DNA of 64,000 bases from Mycobacterium sp. 1164966.3 (GTDB lineage: Bacteria > Actinomycetota > Actinomycetes > Mycobacteriales > Mycobacteriaceae): assembly GCF_001665395.1 (NCBI RefSeq), contig NZ_LZSG01000062.1, positions 1-64,000 on the forward strand, given 5' to 3'. Below the pieces are notes generated by a model. It searched no databases and was not told the DNA's origin. It was given only the letters and a program-made list of their open reading frames with translations. The translations under genes and the position numbers were made by a program. Below, one piece after another: positions 26,205-35,316 of the stretch. Each line of letters starts with the position of its first letter. The first letter of the stretch is position 1.

Positions 26205-26843
26205 CTAGTCGAACTGGGGCGGCTCGGTACGCGTCCGCTTGAGTTCGAAGAAGTGCGGGTAGGCCGCGAACGTCACCGACGCGTCCCACAACTTGCCGGC
26301 CTCCTCGCCGCGCGGAATCCTGGACAGCACCGGCCCGAAGAACGCCACGCCGTTGACGTGGATGGTCGGAGTGCCGACGTCCTCACCGACGGCGTCCATG
26401 CCGGCGTGGTGGCTCTTGCGCAACGCCTCGTCGTAGGCGTCGCTGGTGGCTGCCTCGGCCAGTTCCGCCGGCAGCCCGGCGTCGGCCAGCGACAGCTTGA
26501 TGACCTCGTCGAGGTCCTTGTTGCCCTCGTTGTGGATCCGGGTCCCCATCGCGGTGTACAGCGGGTCGAGCACTTTCGCGCCGTGCGCCTGCTCGGCGGC
26601 GATCGCCACCCGCACCGGACCCCAGGCCTTCTTCATGCCCTCGCGGTACTGCTCGGGCAGGTCTTCACGCTTCTCGTTGAGCACCGCGAGGCTCATGACG
26701 TGGAAGTGCACCTCGATGTCGCGAACTTTCTCCACCTCGAGAATCCAGCGCGACGTGATCCAGCACCACGGACACAGCGGGTCGAACCAGAAATCGGCGG
26801 CGGATTTCTCAGCGGCCTTTTGCTTTGCGGCCTTTTCAGCCAT
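26205..26843 (-). CDS. DsbA-like mycothiol-dependent nitroreductase
   Basis: This 212-residue protein has a thioredoxin/DsbA fold and the active-site CPWC at C24-C27 within DFWFDPLCPWCWITSRW. The cis-proline region reads GTPTIHVNG. It is the orthologue of M. tuberculosis Rv2466c, a mycothiol-dependent reductase that is part of the SigH oxidative-stress response and activates some nitro prodrugs. The ATG at 26843 has GAGGA upstream. The gene is divergent from pepN, and SigH control here is inferred from the orthologue. Confidence 0.92.
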   Translation of the reverse strand: MAEKAAKQKAAEKSAADFWFDPLCPWCWITSRWILEVEKVRDIEVHFHVMSLAVLNEKREDLPEQYREGMKKAWGPVRVAIAAEQAHGAKVLDPLYTAMGTRIHNEGNKDLDEVIKLSLADAGLPAELAEAATSDAYDEALRKSHHAGMDAVGEDVGTPTIHVNGVAFFGPVLSRIPRGEEAGKLWDASVTFAAYPHFFELKRTRTEPPQFD

Positions 26844-26931
26844 TGCGCAGTCCTCTCCTCGAGGTTTACAGACGGTCACACACCGTCCTGCACAACCGTA
26901 GTCGCAGCGCACCTGTTCCCGTCCCGACGTT

Positions 26932-26937
26932 TAAGTT
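26932..26937 (+). promoter_or_regulatory. Candidate -10 of a leaderless pepN transcript
   Basis: TAAGTT lies seven bases before the pepN GTG at 26945, fitting TANNNT spacing for a transcript that begins at the start codon. An imperfect dyad (GTCCCGAC at 26921-26928 with GTTGGGAC at 26935-26942) brackets it and could bind a regulator. Confidence 0.45.
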
Positions 26938-26944
26938 GGGACGC

Positions 26945-29542
26945 GTGGCCCTTCCTAACCTCACCCGCGATCAGGCTGCCGAGCGCGCCGCGCTGATCAC
27001 CGTCGACAACTACCAGATCAATCTCGACCTCACGGATGGTCACGGCGGTCCGGGCTCCCGAACCTTCCGGTCCACCACCACCGTGGTGTTCGACGCCCTC
27101 GCCGGCGCCGACACGGTCATCGACATCGCCGCCGAGACGATCCGAAGCGCCCGGCTCAACGGTCGCGAACTCGACGTCTCCGGCTACGACGAATCCACCG
27201 GGATCCCGCTGACCGGTTTGGCGAAACGCAACGAGGTCGTCGTCGACGCCGACTGCCGCTACTCCAACACCGGCGAGGGCCTGCACCGCTTTGTCGACCC
27301 GGTGGACGACGAGACCTACCTGTACTCCCAATTCGAAACCGCCGACGCCAAGCGCATGTTCGCCTGCTTCGACCAACCCGACCTCAAGGCCACGTTCGAC
27401 ATCCGGGTCACCGCGCCCAAGCACTGGAAGGTCATCTCCAACGGCGCCGCGACCAGCGTGTCCGACGGCATACACACCTTCGCCACCACCCCGCGCATGA
27501 GCACCTATCTGGTTGCGCTGATCGCCGGACCATACGCGTCCTGGGAAGACGTGTACTCCGACGGACACGGCGAGATTCCGCTGGGCATCTACTGCCGGGC
27601 GTCGCTGGCCGACCATATGGATGCCGAGCGGTTGTTCACCCAGACGAAGCAGGGATTCGGCTTCTACCACAAGCACTTTGGCATGCCGTACGCGTTCGGC
27701 AAGTATGACCAGCTGTTCGTGCCCGAATTCAACGCCGGCGCAATGGAAAACGCCGGCGCGGTGACGTTCTTGGAGGACTACGTCTTCCGCAGCAAGGTCA
27801 CCCGGGCTTCCTACGAGCGGCGCGCGGAGACGGTGCTGCACGAGATGGCGCACATGTGGTTCGGCGACCTGGTCACCATGACCTGGTGGGACGACCTGTG
27901 GCTGAACGAGTCCTTCGCCACGTTCGCTTCGGTGCTGTGCCAGAGCGAGGCCACCGAATTCACCGAGGCGTGGACGACGTTCGCCACGGTCGAGAAGTCG
28001 TGGGCCTACCGCCAGGACCAGCTGCCGTCGACGCACCCGATCGCCGCCGACATCCCGGACCTGGCCGCCGTCGAGGTGAACTTCGACGGCATCACCTACG
28101 CCAAGGGAGCGTCGGTGCTCAAGCAGCTGGTCGCCTACGTCGGGCTGGAGCACTTTCTGGCCGGCCTGCGCGACTACTTCCGCACCCACGCGTTCGGCAA
28201 TGCCACGTTCGACGACCTGGTGGGCGCGCTGGAAAAGGCGTCCGGCCGCGACCTGTCGAACTGGGGTCAGCAGTGGCTGAAGACCACCGGGCTGAACACG
28301 CTGCGGCCGGACTTCGACGTCGACGCGGACGGCAGGTTCACCCGCTTCAAGGTGACGCAGGGCGGCGCCGCGCCGGGGGCCGGCGAGACCCGGGTGCACC
28401 GGCTCGCGGTCGGTATCTACGACGAGGACGACAACGGCAAGCTGGTGCGGGTGCATCGCGAGGAACTCGACGTGTCCGGCCCTGAGACGGAAGTCCCTGC
28501 GCTGGTTGGTGTTTCGCGTGGCCAGCTGATTCTGGTCAACGACGACGACCTGACCTACTGCTCGCTGCGCCTGGACGAAGCATCCCTGCAGACCGCGCTG
28601 CAGCGCATCGCCGACATCGCCGATCCGCTGCCCCGCACGCTGGTGTGGTCGGCGGCCTGGGAAATGACCCGCGAGGCCGAGCTGCGTGCCCGCGACTTCG
28701 TGGCTCTGGTGTCGGGCGGCGTACAGGCCGAGACCGAGCTCACCGTGCTGCAGCGGCTGCTGTTGCAGGCACAGACCGCACTGGGTTCCTACGCGGAGCC
28801 CGGCTGGGCCGCCGAGCACGGCTGGCCGCAATTCGCCGACCGGGTACTGGAATTGGCGCGCGCCGCGGAACCCGGATCGGATCATCAGCTCGCCTACGTC
28901 AATGTGCTGTGTTCGTCGGTGCTCTCGCCGCGGCATGTAGAGGTGCTCACCGCGCTGCTGGATGCCGACCCAGCCGGGCTGGGGCTGGCGGGCCTGGAGG
29001 TCGACACCGACCTGCGCTGGCGCATCGTGACCGCGCTGGCGACGGCCGGGGCCATCGACGCCGACGGACCCGAGTCGCCGCGGATCGACGCCGAGATCGA
29101 ACGCGACCCGACTGCCGCCGGGAAGCGACACGGCGCCCAGGCGTCAGCCGCACGACCGCAATTCGGCGTCAAAGAGGAGGCTTTCACCACGGTGGTCGAG
29201 GACGACACGCTGGCCAACGCCGCCGGACGCGCGATCATCGCGGGCATCGCCGCGCCGGGTCAGGCCGAGCTGCTCAAACCCTTCACTACGCGGTACTTCG
29301 AGGCGATTCCGGGAGTCTGGGCCCGCCGGTCCAGCGAAGTCGCCCAATCCGTCGTGGTCGGCCTGTACCCGTATTGGGACATCAGCGACGCGGGCATCGC
29401 GGCAGCCGACAAGTTCCTGGCCGCGCCGGAATCGGAGATCCCGCCCGCCTTGCGCCGGCTGGTGCTGGAAGGCCAGGCGGGAGTGAAGCGGTCGCTGCGG
29501 GCCCGCGAGTTCGACGCCTTGAATTCAGGTGCCGCTGACTGA
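26945..29542 (+). CDS. pepN: Aminopeptidase N
   Basis: This zinc metallopeptidase of the M1 family removes N-terminal residues. It is 865 residues long. The exopeptidase motif GAMEN is at 265-269. The zinc site HEMAH is at 299-303, with the third ligand in NESFA about 19 residues later. The N-terminal beta domain and the C-terminal ERAP1-like helical domain are present. The GTG at 26945 (VALPNLTRDQ) matches the M. tuberculosis protein (Rv2467) start and a leaderless promoter; an upstream in-frame start would overlap the neighbouring gene. The stop directly abuts the next, convergent gene. Confidence 0.95.
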   Translation: MALPNLTRDQAAERAALITVDNYQINLDLTDGHGGPGSRTFRSTTTVVFDALAGADTVIDIAAETIRSARLNGRELDVSGYDESTGIPLTGLAKRNEVVVDADCRYSNTGEGLHRFVDPVDDETYLYSQFETADAKRMFACFDQPDLKATFDIRVTAPKHWKVISNGAATSVSDGIHTFATTPRMSTYLVALIAGPYASWEDVYSDGHGEIPLGIYCRASLADHMDAERLFTQTKQGFGFYHKHFGMPYAFGKYDQLFVPEFNAGAMENAGAVTFLEDYVFRSKVTRASYERRAETVLHEMAHMWFGDLVTMTWWDDLWLNESFATFASVLCQSEATEFTEAWTTFATVEKSWAYRQDQLPSTHPIAADIPDLAAVEVNFDGITYAKGASVLKQLVAYVGLEHFLAGLRDYFRTHAFGNATFDDLVGALEKASGRDLSNWGQQWLKTTGLNTLRPDFDVDADGRFTRFKVTQGGAAPGAGETRVHRLAVGIYDEDDNGKLVRVHREELDVSGPETEVPALVGVSRGQLILVNDDDLTYCSLRLDEASLQTALQRIADIADPLPRTLVWSAAWEMTREAELRARDFVALVSGGVQAETELTVLQRLLLQAQTALGSYAEPGWAAEHGWPQFADRVLELARAAEPGSDHQLAYVNVLCSSVLSPRHVEVLTALLDADPAGLGLAGLEVDTDLRWRIVTALATAGAIDADGPESPRIDAEIERDPTAAGKRHGAQASAARPQFGVKEEAFTTVVEDDTLANAAGRAIIAGIAAPGQAELLKPFTTRYFEAIPGVWARRSSEVAQSVVVGLYPYWDISDAGIAAADKFLAAPESEIPPALRRLVLEGQAGVKRSLRAREFDALNSGAAD

Positions 29543-30376
29543 TCAGCGATAACCGCCGTCGGACAGGCCGGCGTCCTGCTCGATCCGGTTGATCTTGCGA
29601 AAGACCCGCTCGCGGACCACTTCCCGGCCGTAACCGCCGATCATGCCCAGATAGCCCTTGGCGGCCCACTGCGCGCAGTGCCGCTCCTCGTGATGCAGGA
29701 CGCGGTCCAGCGCGAGGTCGGTCTCGAAGGGCCGGCCGTCGCGGCCGGCGCACCACGCGTGCCCGGATTGGATGATCAGCCGGAGCAGGTGGGCGGGGTT
29801 CTCGGAACCGAGGTTGACCATGAAGATGTCGCCCCACGCGGTGCCGCCGTGCCGGGTGAACAGGCGCAGGATCCGGTTGCCGCCCAGCCCCATCAGCATG
29901 CCGTTGGGCGTTGTCACCAGGCGTCCGCCGCAACGTTCGACGAACCCGACGTCCTGGACGTAGCTCCACCGGTTCGCGTGCTGGCGGTCGGCGATGCGCT
30001 GCACCTCGGCGGCCGAGTACGCCGTCTCGGGGAAGTCGTTGGTGACTCCGGGCCGCTCACCCGCCTTGCCGTAGTCGGTGCCCGCGTTGACGACGTAGGT
30101 CATCAGCACCGCCTTGCGAGCGTCGTCTCCACTGGTCCCCGAGGGCAGCAGGTAGAACGACTTGCCGAGGGGGTCTTTGATCTCCTCCAGGTCGCGCAGC
30201 ACCCCGAAACTGTCGGGCTCGATGCCGTGCTGGTGTGCGATCTCGACAAGCACCGCCGGAGGCGCTTGCCGGTGTTCGGCGTTGGCCAGCCATTGCGCAT
30301 AGCCCCCCGGTCCGGCGCTGCCAAGCAGTCCCGCGGCCTGTAGTGCCTGCTGGTAGCGGTTCACCGGCGGCGGCAA
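29543..30376 (-). CDS. Conserved protein with HEERH motif
   Basis: This 277-residue protein is one I cannot assign to a named family. The C-terminal part contains LHHEERHCAQWAAKG at about residues 222-236, which includes HExxH (HEERH) and could bind zinc as in metallopeptidases. The middle has FVERCGGRLVTTPNGMLMGLGGNRILRLFTRHGG, a compact Gly-rich stretch. No signal peptide or membrane segment is obvious. It is the first of three minus-strand genes (with the DUF5130 and small membrane proteins) and ends against pepN. I do not recall it at this spot in M. tuberculosis. Confidence 0.7.
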   Translation of the reverse strand: MPPPVNRYQQALQAAGLLGSAGPGGYAQWLANAEHRQAPPAVLVEIAHQHGIEPDSFGVLRDLEEIKDPLGKSFYLLPSGTSGDDARKAVLMTYVVNAGTDYGKAGERPGVTNDFPETAYSAAEVQRIADRQHANRWSYVQDVGFVERCGGRLVTTPNGMLMGLGGNRILRLFTRHGGTAWGDIFMVNLGSENPAHLLRLIIQSGHAWCAGRDGRPFETDLALDRVLHHEERHCAQWAAKGYLGMIGGYGREVVRERVFRKINRIEQDAGLSDGGYR

Positions 30377-30390
30377 AGCTCGCCCGAAAC

Positions 30391-30894
30391 CTATGCCGGG
30401 GCAATCCCGGAGCTGAGCACCCGGATCGCGCTGACCAGCCCGTCGACGAGGTTGCCTTGCTCGAAGGCCGAGGAAGCGGCGGCGACGCCGAGCGGGGCGG
30501 CCGACTCCGCGCCGCGCCCCCGCAGCGCTGAACCGTAGACCACCTCGATGAGGCTTTGGTTCGGCGATACGGCGAGCAGCACCGCGTTGTCCGGCGTCGG
30601 CACCTTGGCCAGGATCTCGCGCGCCCGCGCCGCAGTGTCGCTCCCCAGGTCACCCAGGTAGATGGCGAATCGCGCCTGCGACGCCCGCGAGCCGTATTTC
30701 AGCGCGTCGTCGATGGCGACGAGGTCTTTGATGGGGAATGGGTACTGGACGGACAGCTCGCCGGGCTCGGTGACCCCGGACAGCCGGCCGCTGGTGGTCA
30801 GCACCCAGCCCTTCGGGAGTTCGGTCGGCTCGATCGTCGCAACCTCACCATGTGCCACTGGCGCCACCTCCGACCGTGAACTGCGCTTCGCCAT
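30391..30894 (-). CDS. DUF5130 protein
   Basis: This 167-residue protein is the orthologue of M. tuberculosis Rv2468c. It has a TPM-like alpha/beta core (VQYPFPIKDLVAIDDALKYGSRAS, RFAIYLGDLG, DNAVLLAVSPNQSLIEVVYGS) and no membrane segment. Its function is unknown. The start overlaps the preceding small membrane-protein ORF by about 50 bases in a different frame, and GTG or ATG alternatives near 30,840 would remove the overlap. It is probably co-transcribed with its two neighbours. Confidence 0.8.
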   Translation of the reverse strand: MAKRSSRSEVAPVAHGEVATIEPTELPKGWVLTTSGRLSGVTEPGELSVQYPFPIKDLVAIDDALKYGSRASQARFAIYLGDLGSDTAARAREILAKVPTPDNAVLLAVSPNQSLIEVVYGSALRGRGAESAAPLGVAAASSAFEQGNLVDGLVSAIRVLSSGIAPA

Positions 30895-31087
30895 GACTGT
30901 CGTGACCGTGCCCGCCGCCGACCGCTTCGTCGGTCGCCGCCCACAGGATGGGTGGATGTGTCCAGGGCTCGGACAGTTTGTAGGTCGCGGCGTGGGGTCC
31001 CTTGCGCGACCAGATCAGCAGTGCCAGCACCGCCACCAGCAACAGCGGAATCCCGATGAACAAACCGTGGATCTGCAGAGCGTTCAC
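30845..31087 (-). CDS. Small single-span membrane protein with His-rich tail
   Basis: This 80-residue protein has an N-terminal transmembrane segment (GLFIGIPLLLVAVLALLIW) and a soluble tail. The tail contains WTHPPILWAATDE and a His/Gly cluster (GGGHGHDSHGE) that could bind metal. Similar aa3-neighbour-like proteins (VGGGASG ending) are widespread in mycobacteria. The last 50 bases overlap the DUF5130 gene. Function unknown. Confidence 0.7.
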   Translation of the reverse strand: MNALQIHGLFIGIPLLLVAVLALLIWSRKGPHAATYKLSEPWTHPPILWAATDEAVGGGHGHDSHGEAQFTVGGGASGTW

Positions 31088-31142
31088 GACGCAAACCGTA
31101 TCCCACCGGCAGTGCCGGTGCGGTTAGGACTCGGGATTCCGG

Positions 31143-31790
31143 TCAGGCCGCGCCCTCGCCGAGGTACCGGGCCCACGACGGGTCCAGGTCCTTGACGGTG
31201 GACAGCAGACGCCAGTGCTGCCCGGTCGGCGCCAACGGCGTGCGGCGCAGCACCCATCCGAGTTCGGCGAGCAGCTTGTCGCCCTTGCGATGGTTACAGG
31301 TCGAACAGCACGCGACGCAGTTCTCCCAGGTGTGGTCGCCACCACGACTCCGCGGCACCACATGGTCCACGGTGTCGGCCTTGCCTCCGCAATACGCGCA
31401 GCAGAATCGGTCGCGATGCATCAGCGCGGCTCGGGTCATGGGCACCCGGGCACGGTACGGAACCCGCACGTAGGTACGCAGTTGGATCACCGACGGCACG
31501 ACGATCGACCTGGTCGCCGAGTGGATCACCGGCCCGGCGGGGTCGTCGTGCACCACGTCGGCCTTTCCGCACATCACCATGACGATCGCGCGGCGCATGG
31601 GCAGCGCGGTGAGCGGCTCGTAGGTGGAGTTCAGCAGCAGGACCCGGCGCCGGCTCCATATCGACGCGCTCTCGTGTCGGGTGGGCGGATGGGTGTCGAC
31701 GCTATGCAGGCAGGGCGCGTTCGGGGGCCCGGTTAACCCTGCCGCGGCACCGGAACTGCGGTGGCTGCGGCGTCTCTTGCCCTGCGCCAT
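31143..31790 (-). CDS. HNH endonuclease family protein
   Basis: This 215-residue protein has a basic N-terminus (MAQGKRRRSHRSS) and an HNH nuclease domain. The domain has the zinc-ribbon cysteines CAYCGG and CSTCNHRKGD surrounding DHVVPRSRGGDHTWEN, which carries the catalytic His and Asn. It is the orthologue of M. tuberculosis Rv2469c. The ATG at 31790 has GGAGG just upstream. Its cellular DNA target is unknown. It is divergent from glbO. Confidence 0.88.
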   Translation of the reverse strand: MAQGKRRRSHRSSGAAAGLTGPPNAPCLHSVDTHPPTRHESASIWSRRRVLLLNSTYEPLTALPMRRAIVMVMCGKADVVHDDPAGPVIHSATRSIVVPSVIQLRTYVRVPYRARVPMTRAALMHRDRFCCAYCGGKADTVDHVVPRSRGGDHTWENCVACCSTCNHRKGDKLLAELGWVLRRTPLAPTGQHWRLLSTVKDLDPSWARYLGEGAA

Positions 31791-32074
31791 AGATCCTCCG
31801 CGGAACAGTCCACCATGATTCGGCGCCGATCGCACCCTTATTGCAGGTGCGTGCCGTGTCGACCCGGTGAACGGCCGGCATCGCCCGGCCGCTCCGAACC
31901 GCCATCGGCCCGCCGGGCGCGGGCCGCGGCCGATGCCCCACAATGGAGGAGGTGACATCTCTGATGGCTGAAGCCAGCAGCTTCATGGCCTCCACTCAGC
32001 CTCGGATTCTTCTCTGCGGTGCGTCTCACGACGCGGCACGAAGGACCAGTCCGATCCCACAAGGAACGCTAGTA

Positions 32075-32161
32075 GTGAGCAACGACAAACTCCGCCGCAG
32101 CGCGCCGGAAGTCCCGATTCCGCCAACGGCTCAAGCCGCCGGTCCCCTCAGGACGCTCTGA
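32075..32161 (+). CDS. Short upstream ORF overlapping glbO start
   Basis: A 28-codon ORF starts with GTG at 32075 (VSNDKLRRSAPEV...) and ends in a TGA whose last base is the A of the glbO ATG (TGATG). AAGGAACG lies nine bases before the GTG. It could be a leader peptide that couples translation to glbO, or simply chance. It has no recognisable domain. Confidence 0.4.
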   Translation: MSNDKLRRSAPEVPIPPTAQAAGPLRTL

Positions 32162-32556
32162 TGGATCAGGTGCAACAGTCTTTCTACGACGCTGTCGGCG
32201 GTGCCGAGACATTCAATACGATCGTTTCGCGCTTCTATGCCCAAGTCCCCGAGGACGAGATCCTGCGTGAGGTGTATCCGCTGGACGACCTCGCGGGCGC
32301 CGAGGAGCGGCTGCGCATGTTTCTGGAGCAGTACTGGGGTGGCCCGCGCACCTACTCCGACCGACGCGGCCACCCCCGGCTGCGGATGCGTCACGTCCCG
32401 TTCCGGATCTCGCCCATCGAGCGCGACGCCTGGCTTCGGTGCATGCACACGGCGGTGGCCTCGATCGATTCGCAGACCCTGGACGACGAGCACCGCCGCG
32501 AGCTGCTCGACTACCTGGAGATGGCCGCCCACTCCTTGGTTAACTCCCCGTTTTGA
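32161..32556 (+). CDS. glbO: Truncated haemoglobin O (group II)
   Basis: This 131-residue group II truncated globin binds oxygen and may protect against nitrosative stress. It contains QSFYDAVGGAETFNTIVSRFYAQV with the heme-pocket residues, FLEQYWGGPRTYSD, and the helix-F/G region HVPFRISPIERDAWLRCMHTAV. The Trp is conserved in group II at the G8 site. It matches M. tuberculosis GlbO (Rv2470) except for three extra N-terminal residues. The stop overlaps the aglA start in a TGATG sequence, so the two are coupled. Confidence 0.95.
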   Translation: MDQVQQSFYDAVGGAETFNTIVSRFYAQVPEDEILREVYPLDDLAGAEERLRMFLEQYWGGPRTYSDRRGHPRLRMRHVPFRISPIERDAWLRCMHTAVASIDSQTLDDEHRRELLDYLEMAAHSLVNSPF

Positions 32557-34121
32557 TGGGCCGCAAGGTGTGGTGGTCGGACGCCGTCTTCTACCAGGTG
32601 TATCCGCGGTCGTTCGCCGACAGCAACGGCGACGGCGTCGGTGACCTGGACGGGTTGACGGCGCATCTCGATCACCTGAAAGAGCTTGGCGTAGACGCGA
32701 TCTGGATCAACCCGGTCACCGTCTCGCCGATGGCCGACCACGGTTACGACGTCGCCGACCCGCGCGACATCGACCCGTTGTTCGGCGGGCTGGCCGCATT
32801 TGAGCGGCTGATCGCCGCGGCGCATCGCCTGGGCATCAAAGTGACGATGGACGTGGTGCCTAACCATTCCAGCTCGGCGCACCCGTGGTTTCAGGCAGCG
32901 CTGGCGGCCGGTCCGGGCAGTGCGGCGCGGGACCGCTATTTCTTTCGCGACGGCGGAGGCCCGGACGGGTCCCTACCGCCCAACAACTGGGAGTCGGTTT
33001 TCGGCGGGCCCGCCTGGACGCGCGTGGTCGAACCGGACGGCCGCCCCGGCCAGTGGTATCTGCACCTCTTCGACGCCGAGCAGCCAGATCTGAACTGGGA
33101 CCATCCGGACGTCTTCGACGACTTCGGGAAAACGCTGCGCTTCTGGCTGGAACGCGGCGTGGACGGTTTCCGCATCGACGTGGCACATGGGATGGCCAAG
33201 CCGGCCGACCTGCCGGACACCCCGGGCGACAGCGAGGTGTTACGCCATACCGACGACGACCCCCGGTTCGACCACCCCAACGTGCATGCGATCCACCGCG
33301 ACATCCGCGCGGTCGTCGACGACTATCCCGGGGCGGTGACCGTCGGGGAGGTGTGGGTCCGCGACAACGCCCGCTGGGCGGAGTATCTGCGTCCCGACGA
33401 ACTGCACCTGGGTTTCAATTTCCGGTTAACGCAAACCGAGTTCGACGCGGCCGACATCCGCGACGCGGTCGACAACTCGCTGGCGGCGGTGGCGCTACAG
33501 GGCGCGACGCCGACCTGGACGCTGGCCAATCACGATGTGGGCCGCGAGGTCAGCCGTTACGGCGATGGCGTGATCGGGCTGCGCCGCGCGCGGGCCATGG
33601 CGCAGCTGATGCTCGCCCTGCCCGGCGCGGTGTTCATCTACAACGGCCAGGAGCTCGGCTTGCCCGATGTCGACTTGCCGGACGAGGTGCTGCAGGACCC
33701 GACGTGGGAACGCTCGGGACATACCGAACGCGGCCGCGACCGGTGCCGGGTCCCCATTCCGTGGTCGGGCGACACTCCCCCGTTCGGGTTTTCGGCGTGC
33801 GCCGACACCTGGTTGCCAATGCCGGCGGAGTGGGCGGATCTGACCGTGGAGAAACAACGCGCAGACCCCGGCTCGATGCTGTCGTTTTTCCGGCGGGCAC
33901 TCGAATTGCGCAGGAGCCGTTCCGAATTCGCCGGTACCGGCATCGACTGGTTGGCCTCGCCACGCCATGCGCTGATCTTCCACCGCCGCGGCGGTGGCCT
34001 GGTGTGCGTCCTGAACGCGGGTACACGCCCGATCACGCTGCCTCGGGGGGAGGTGCTGCTGGTCAGTGCGCCGCTGACCGGAGGCAGACTGCCGCCGGAT
34101 GCCGCGGCGTGGCTGGTCTAA
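32556..34121 (+). CDS. aglA: Alpha-glucosidase / GH13 glycoside hydrolase
   Basis: This retaining glycosidase is of family 13 and acts on alpha-glucosidic bonds such as maltose. The 521-residue protein begins MGRKVWWSDAVFYQVYPRSF. It has the conserved (beta/alpha)8 motifs: MDVVPNHSS (region I), GVDGFRIDVAHG (region II, with the nucleophile Asp), TVGEVW (region III, acid/base Glu) and ANHDVGR (region IV). ATG 32556 overlaps the glbO TGA. It is the orthologue of M. tuberculosis Rv2471. Confidence 0.9.
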   Translation: MGRKVWWSDAVFYQVYPRSFADSNGDGVGDLDGLTAHLDHLKELGVDAIWINPVTVSPMADHGYDVADPRDIDPLFGGLAAFERLIAAAHRLGIKVTMDVVPNHSSSAHPWFQAALAAGPGSAARDRYFFRDGGGPDGSLPPNNWESVFGGPAWTRVVEPDGRPGQWYLHLFDAEQPDLNWDHPDVFDDFGKTLRFWLERGVDGFRIDVAHGMAKPADLPDTPGDSEVLRHTDDDPRFDHPNVHAIHRDIRAVVDDYPGAVTVGEVWVRDNARWAEYLRPDELHLGFNFRLTQTEFDAADIRDAVDNSLAAVALQGATPTWTLANHDVGREVSRYGDGVIGLRRARAMAQLMLALPGAVFIYNGQELGLPDVDLPDEVLQDPTWERSGHTERGRDRCRVPIPWSGDTPPFGFSACADTWLPMPAEWADLTVEKQRADPGSMLSFFRRALELRRSRSEFAGTGIDWLASPRHALIFHRRGGGLVCVLNAGTRPITLPRGEVLLVSAPLTGGRLPPDAAAWLV

Positions 34122-34193
34122 AGCGTGTCGAACAATCACCGGCTGTTCAGCGCTTTGTGAGCGATATGCCGCTCGCTGCTCTATATCTGGTGT

Positions 34194-35231
34194 GTGGCAC
34201 CGTACTCGTGGACTGTGATCGGAGCCGGACCCGCGGGAATTGCCGCGGTCGGACGACTCCTCGATCGGGGCATCGCACCCGATGAAATTGCCTGGATTGA
34301 TCCCGCCTTCGCTGCAGGCGACCTGGGCCAAAAATGGCGGTCAGTATCAAGCAATACCCAGGTCGGCACTTTCCTCGAGTACCTGAACGGTTCGCCCGCC
34401 TTTCGATTTTCATCAGCACCCCCTATGCCGCTTACGGAGATCGATCCGCAGGAAACATGTGCCCTTGCCCTGGTTGCCGATCCCTTGGTGTGGATCACCG
34501 GCAAATTGCGTGAGCAGATAGCTGTCTGCCAAACGACGGCGACCGCACTGTGGCTCGAGAAAAGACGGTGGCGAATCGAAACGGAGCGCGGCGAACTGAC
34601 GTCGCGAAATGTCATTCTCGCGGTCGGAGCAATTCCGAAGAAGCTTTCTTATCCCCAGGTGGAGGAGATTCCTGTAGAAGTGGCGCTCGATCCAGAGAAG
34701 CTTGCACAACAGCCACTCGAAGGTGAGACGGTTGCCGTGTTCGGCTCTTCGCATTCGACGATGATCGCGTTGCCGCATCTCCTGCGCCTGCCTGTACAAC
34801 GGGTCATCAACTTCTACCGGAGTCCACTCAGATACGCGATTTATTTGGACGATTGGATCTTGTTCGACGACGTCGGCCTGAAGGGGCGAGCCGCCGAATG
34901 GGCCCGCGAGAATATCGATGGCCAATATCCGGAGCGTCTGGAAAGATACTGGGTCTCGAGCCCAGAATTCGAGCAGAAATTCGCCGAATGCAGCCGCGCT
35001 GTCTATACCGTCGGTTTTGAGCGCAGGCAACTACCCGAGACGCCGCAGTGGGGTCAGCTCGAGTACAACCCGAAAAATGGCATACTGGCGCCTGGACTGT
35101 TCGGGTTCGGTATAGCTTTTCCCGAATACGCGCCGGACCGCTACGGTTACGGCCAATACCGGGTGGGGCTCAAAAAATTCATGGATTACCTCGACAGCGT
35201 CCTGCCATTGTGGATGGTGTACGGCACCTGA
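34194..35231 (+). CDS. FAD/NAD(P)-binding oxidoreductase, probably acquired
   Basis: This 345-residue flavoprotein has a first nucleotide motif VIGAGPAGIAAVGRLL at the N-terminus. A second, weaker one (VAVFGSSHSTMIALP) lies near residue 180. This arrangement is typical of pyridine-nucleotide-disulphide or flavin monooxygenase-type enzymes. I see no CxxC redox-disulphide. The substrate is unknown. The DNA is visibly more A/T-rich and uses more A- and T-ending codons than its neighbours, which suggests horizontal acquisition. In M. tuberculosis this position holds different small genes. The start is GTG without a good ribosome site; a TATATC-like element lies six bases before it. Confidence 0.75.
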   Translation: MAPYSWTVIGAGPAGIAAVGRLLDRGIAPDEIAWIDPAFAAGDLGQKWRSVSSNTQVGTFLEYLNGSPAFRFSSAPPMPLTEIDPQETCALALVADPLVWITGKLREQIAVCQTTATALWLEKRRWRIETERGELTSRNVILAVGAIPKKLSYPQVEEIPVEVALDPEKLAQQPLEGETVAVFGSSHSTMIALPHLLRLPVQRVINFYRSPLRYAIYLDDWILFDDVGLKGRAAEWARENIDGQYPERLERYWVSSPEFEQKFAECSRAVYTVGFERRQLPETPQWGQLEYNPKNGILAPGLFGFGIAFPEYAPDRYGYGQYRVGLKKFMDYLDSVLPLWMVYGT

Positions 35232-35316
35232 TCGCTGGGGCGTCAACGCCGGGTAAACCCACGACGAGTCGGGCATAAACTCACGCTGATCACAACAGTT
35301 CAATCGCACCCAGCCG

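Noticed and set aside
26876..29131. A 751-codon open frame antisense to pepN
   Set aside because: High-GC mycobacterial genes often leave the opposite strand open; its composition is low-information and pepN on the plus strand has full-length homology with catalytic motifs.
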